Origin: Pseudanabaena galeata CCNP1313
GTDB lineage: Bacteria > Cyanobacteriota > Cyanobacteriia > Pseudanabaenales > Pseudanabaenaceae
Reading direction: 5' to 3'
Assembly: GCF_029910235.1 (NCBI RefSeq)
Contig: NZ_CP112874.1
Coordinates: forward strand, 1,240,001 to 1,304,000
Length of the DNA: 64,000 bases
In this document: one piece after another, positions 62,812 through 64,000 of the stretch
Layout: every line of letters starts with the position of its first letter
Numbering within the stretch: position 1 is the stretch's first letter
The notes under the pieces: model-generated
The model's input: only the letters and a program-made list of their open reading frames with translations
Database searches by the model: none
Told to the model about the DNA's origin: nothing
Position numbers and translations under genes: made by a program

Positions 62812-64000
62812 TTAATAATTATTGCTACTTGGAAAAAGTCTTCTGCCATTCAAACTTCTAAAAGCAGCCAGAAAAGCTAGATAAGTAGAAGTAGGATTTA
62901 GAAATATAGCAATAAAAAAAAGTCCTAAGAATAAGTAGGAAAAAATATCATAAATATATATCGAATTATTCTTATAAGAATCGAACAGACGATTAGTGTA
63001 ATTTAATACAAGCTTTAATGCAGGAAACCACAAAATACTAGCTCCTACGAGTCCAATATCAAATAAGATTGTCAAAAGATGGGAACTTAAAACATCTAAA
63101 AAACCACCTTCAAAAACCCCAGCACTTCCAGCGAATTCTTGATTCAGTAGAAAATTATAGTTACCTAAGCCTACACCAAATACAATTAATTCAGGCTTTC
63201 TTAATATGAGATCTAAAGCATAGTACTCAAGCCTTCTTGTGTTAAGCTGATTGCTGATACGAGACTGAAATATATCATCAAAAAATTTCAGATCAAATAA
63301 TAAATAAATAATTAGAAAACCGACAATACATAACATTATTAAATTGACAGATTTACTAAATCCATTTTTTGAGATGTTTATCATTAGATAAAAAATGACA
63401 AATATAGATACAGAAATATATGTTGAAGAGGAATAAGTCAGAAAAAAACAAATACTATGAATGAGTATTAAAAAGTAAGATAGAAAATTCCTAGAAAACA
63501 ATTTAATTTCAAATTGTTTTTGGTGTATGTCCAAGCTGACTATTAGTAAAATTATAGAAATAGCAAGAGTTATAGAAAATTGCTTCGGTTCAATACAAAA
63601 TGAATTAACTCTAAAAATCAAATCTTCAGCAGATTTAAAAGCTCCAATACCTACCTTGTCAGCATTATAAACAATCCCCCTAAACGGCAGACTGATATTA
63701 TATGCAAGGATTTGATAGCCCGCATACAAACATAAAAAAGTTGTAGTACCTATATAAAATCTAAAAAATGACAATACTCTATCAATATTTTGGGAGTTAT
63801 ACCAAATAATTGAATAAATCAGTAAGTAATTCAAATATGTAAACATTTGAATTATTGTTCTAAAAAATGGAGATTGAAAACTAAAATTTTTCCCTTCTAA
63901 AATGGCGTAATTTTCACTACTAAATAGCCCCCAGATAGTAGCCATAAATACTACTATTAAAAACGACCTAAACCAAGAGTCTTTAAATATTTCTAGATTG
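62812..64000 (-). CDS. Wzy/O-antigen-ligase-like polysaccharide membrane protein (partial)
   Basis: The reading frame is open to the window edge (start outside; an internal ATG is at 63945). The visible part has about 396 residues with about ten membrane helices and a large loop containing RISNQLNTRRLEYYALDLIL and VFGVGLGNYNFLLNQEFAG. This is the layout of O-antigen ligase/Wzy polymerases, where Arg and His of the large loop act. Base composition is markedly AT-rich, often seen in transferred surface-polysaccharide genes. Confidence 0.75.
   Translation of the reverse strand, partial: NLEIFKDSWFRSFLIVVFMATIWGLFSSENYAILEGKNFSFQSPFFRTIIQMFTYLNYLLIYSIIWYNSQNIDRVLSFFRFYIGTTTFLCLYAGYQILAYNISLPFRGIVYNADKVGIGAFKSAEDLIFRVNSFCIEPKQFSITLAISIILLIVSLDIHQKQFEIKLFSRNFLSYFLILIHSICFFLTYSSSTYISVSIFVIFYLMINISKNGFSKSVNLIMLCIVGFLIIYLLFDLKFFDDIFQSRISNQLNTRRLEYYALDLILRKPELIVFGVGLGNYNFLLNQEFAGSAGVFEGGFLDVLSSHLLTILFDIGLVGASILWFPALKLVLNYTNRLFDSYKNNSIYIYDIFSYLFLGLFFIAIFLNPTSTYLAFLAAFRSLNGRRLFPSSNNY

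Overview
The window is chromosomal DNA of a cyanobacterium. It carries photosystem II D1, a cytochrome b6f-type Rieske protein, Mg-chelatase ChlI, a flavodiiron protein, a high-light-inducible protein, an iron-uptake porin and a BLUF photoreceptor, and the octamer GCGATCGC (HIP1) recurs throughout. Gaps between genes are packed with palindromic, MITE-like repeats. A Pseudanabaena-like filamentous lineage would fit, but that is a guess from gene content only. No rRNA, tRNA or CRISPR array was recognised.

Region 1 (1-7.2 kb) is the most unusual part. Co-directional minus-strand genes encode an MFS carrier, a DUF2892 membrane protein, a Rieske protein, a divergent 'rogue' D1 that has lost most Mn-cluster ligands, a NifX/NifB-like protein broken by an in-frame stop, a CDF-type cation transporter, a second DUF2892 protein, a sulfide:quinone oxidoreductase (SQR) and an ArsR-type repressor. 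I read this as a locus for electron transport when water oxidation is off (sulfidic or micro-oxic conditions): SQR feeds quinone, the Rieske protein serves b6f, and the rogue D1 gives a PSII that cannot evolve O2. The residues are visible; the joint role is inference.

Region 2 (7.8-13.6 kb) has cbiT, rpiA, a BLUF-adenylate cyclase with the layout of photoactivated cyclases, a membrane-anchored Ser/Thr kinase, and purE.

Region 3 (13.7-26 kb) is a stress island: glycine-zipper and small membrane proteins, lipoproteins, two ferritin-like proteins, a hemerythrin, Mn-catalase, general stress (YflT-like), BON, Hlip and LEA-like proteins. An intact IS4-family element with 9-bp target duplications sits inside it.

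Region 4 (26.6-42.3 kb) is mostly metabolic: a GntR regulator divergent from an M20 amidohydrolase, a homocysteine-biosynthesis protein near metK, an aldo/keto reductase, a phosphodiester glycosidase-like exported protein, two tandem Uma2 genes sharing 309 identical bases, an M1 aminopeptidase and an orphan m5C methyltransferase.

Region 5 (42.6-64 kb) has a BMP-type ABC importer without its ATPase, an SLH/OprB porin, tgt (apparently with a CTG start), two glycosyltransferases, an Hpt protein, an aminotransferase, a TrpD-like protein, a VOC protein, a DUF938 methyltransferase, chlI, an Flv1/Flv2-type flavodiiron protein, ispG, and a Wzy/O-antigen-ligase-like protein cut by the window edge.
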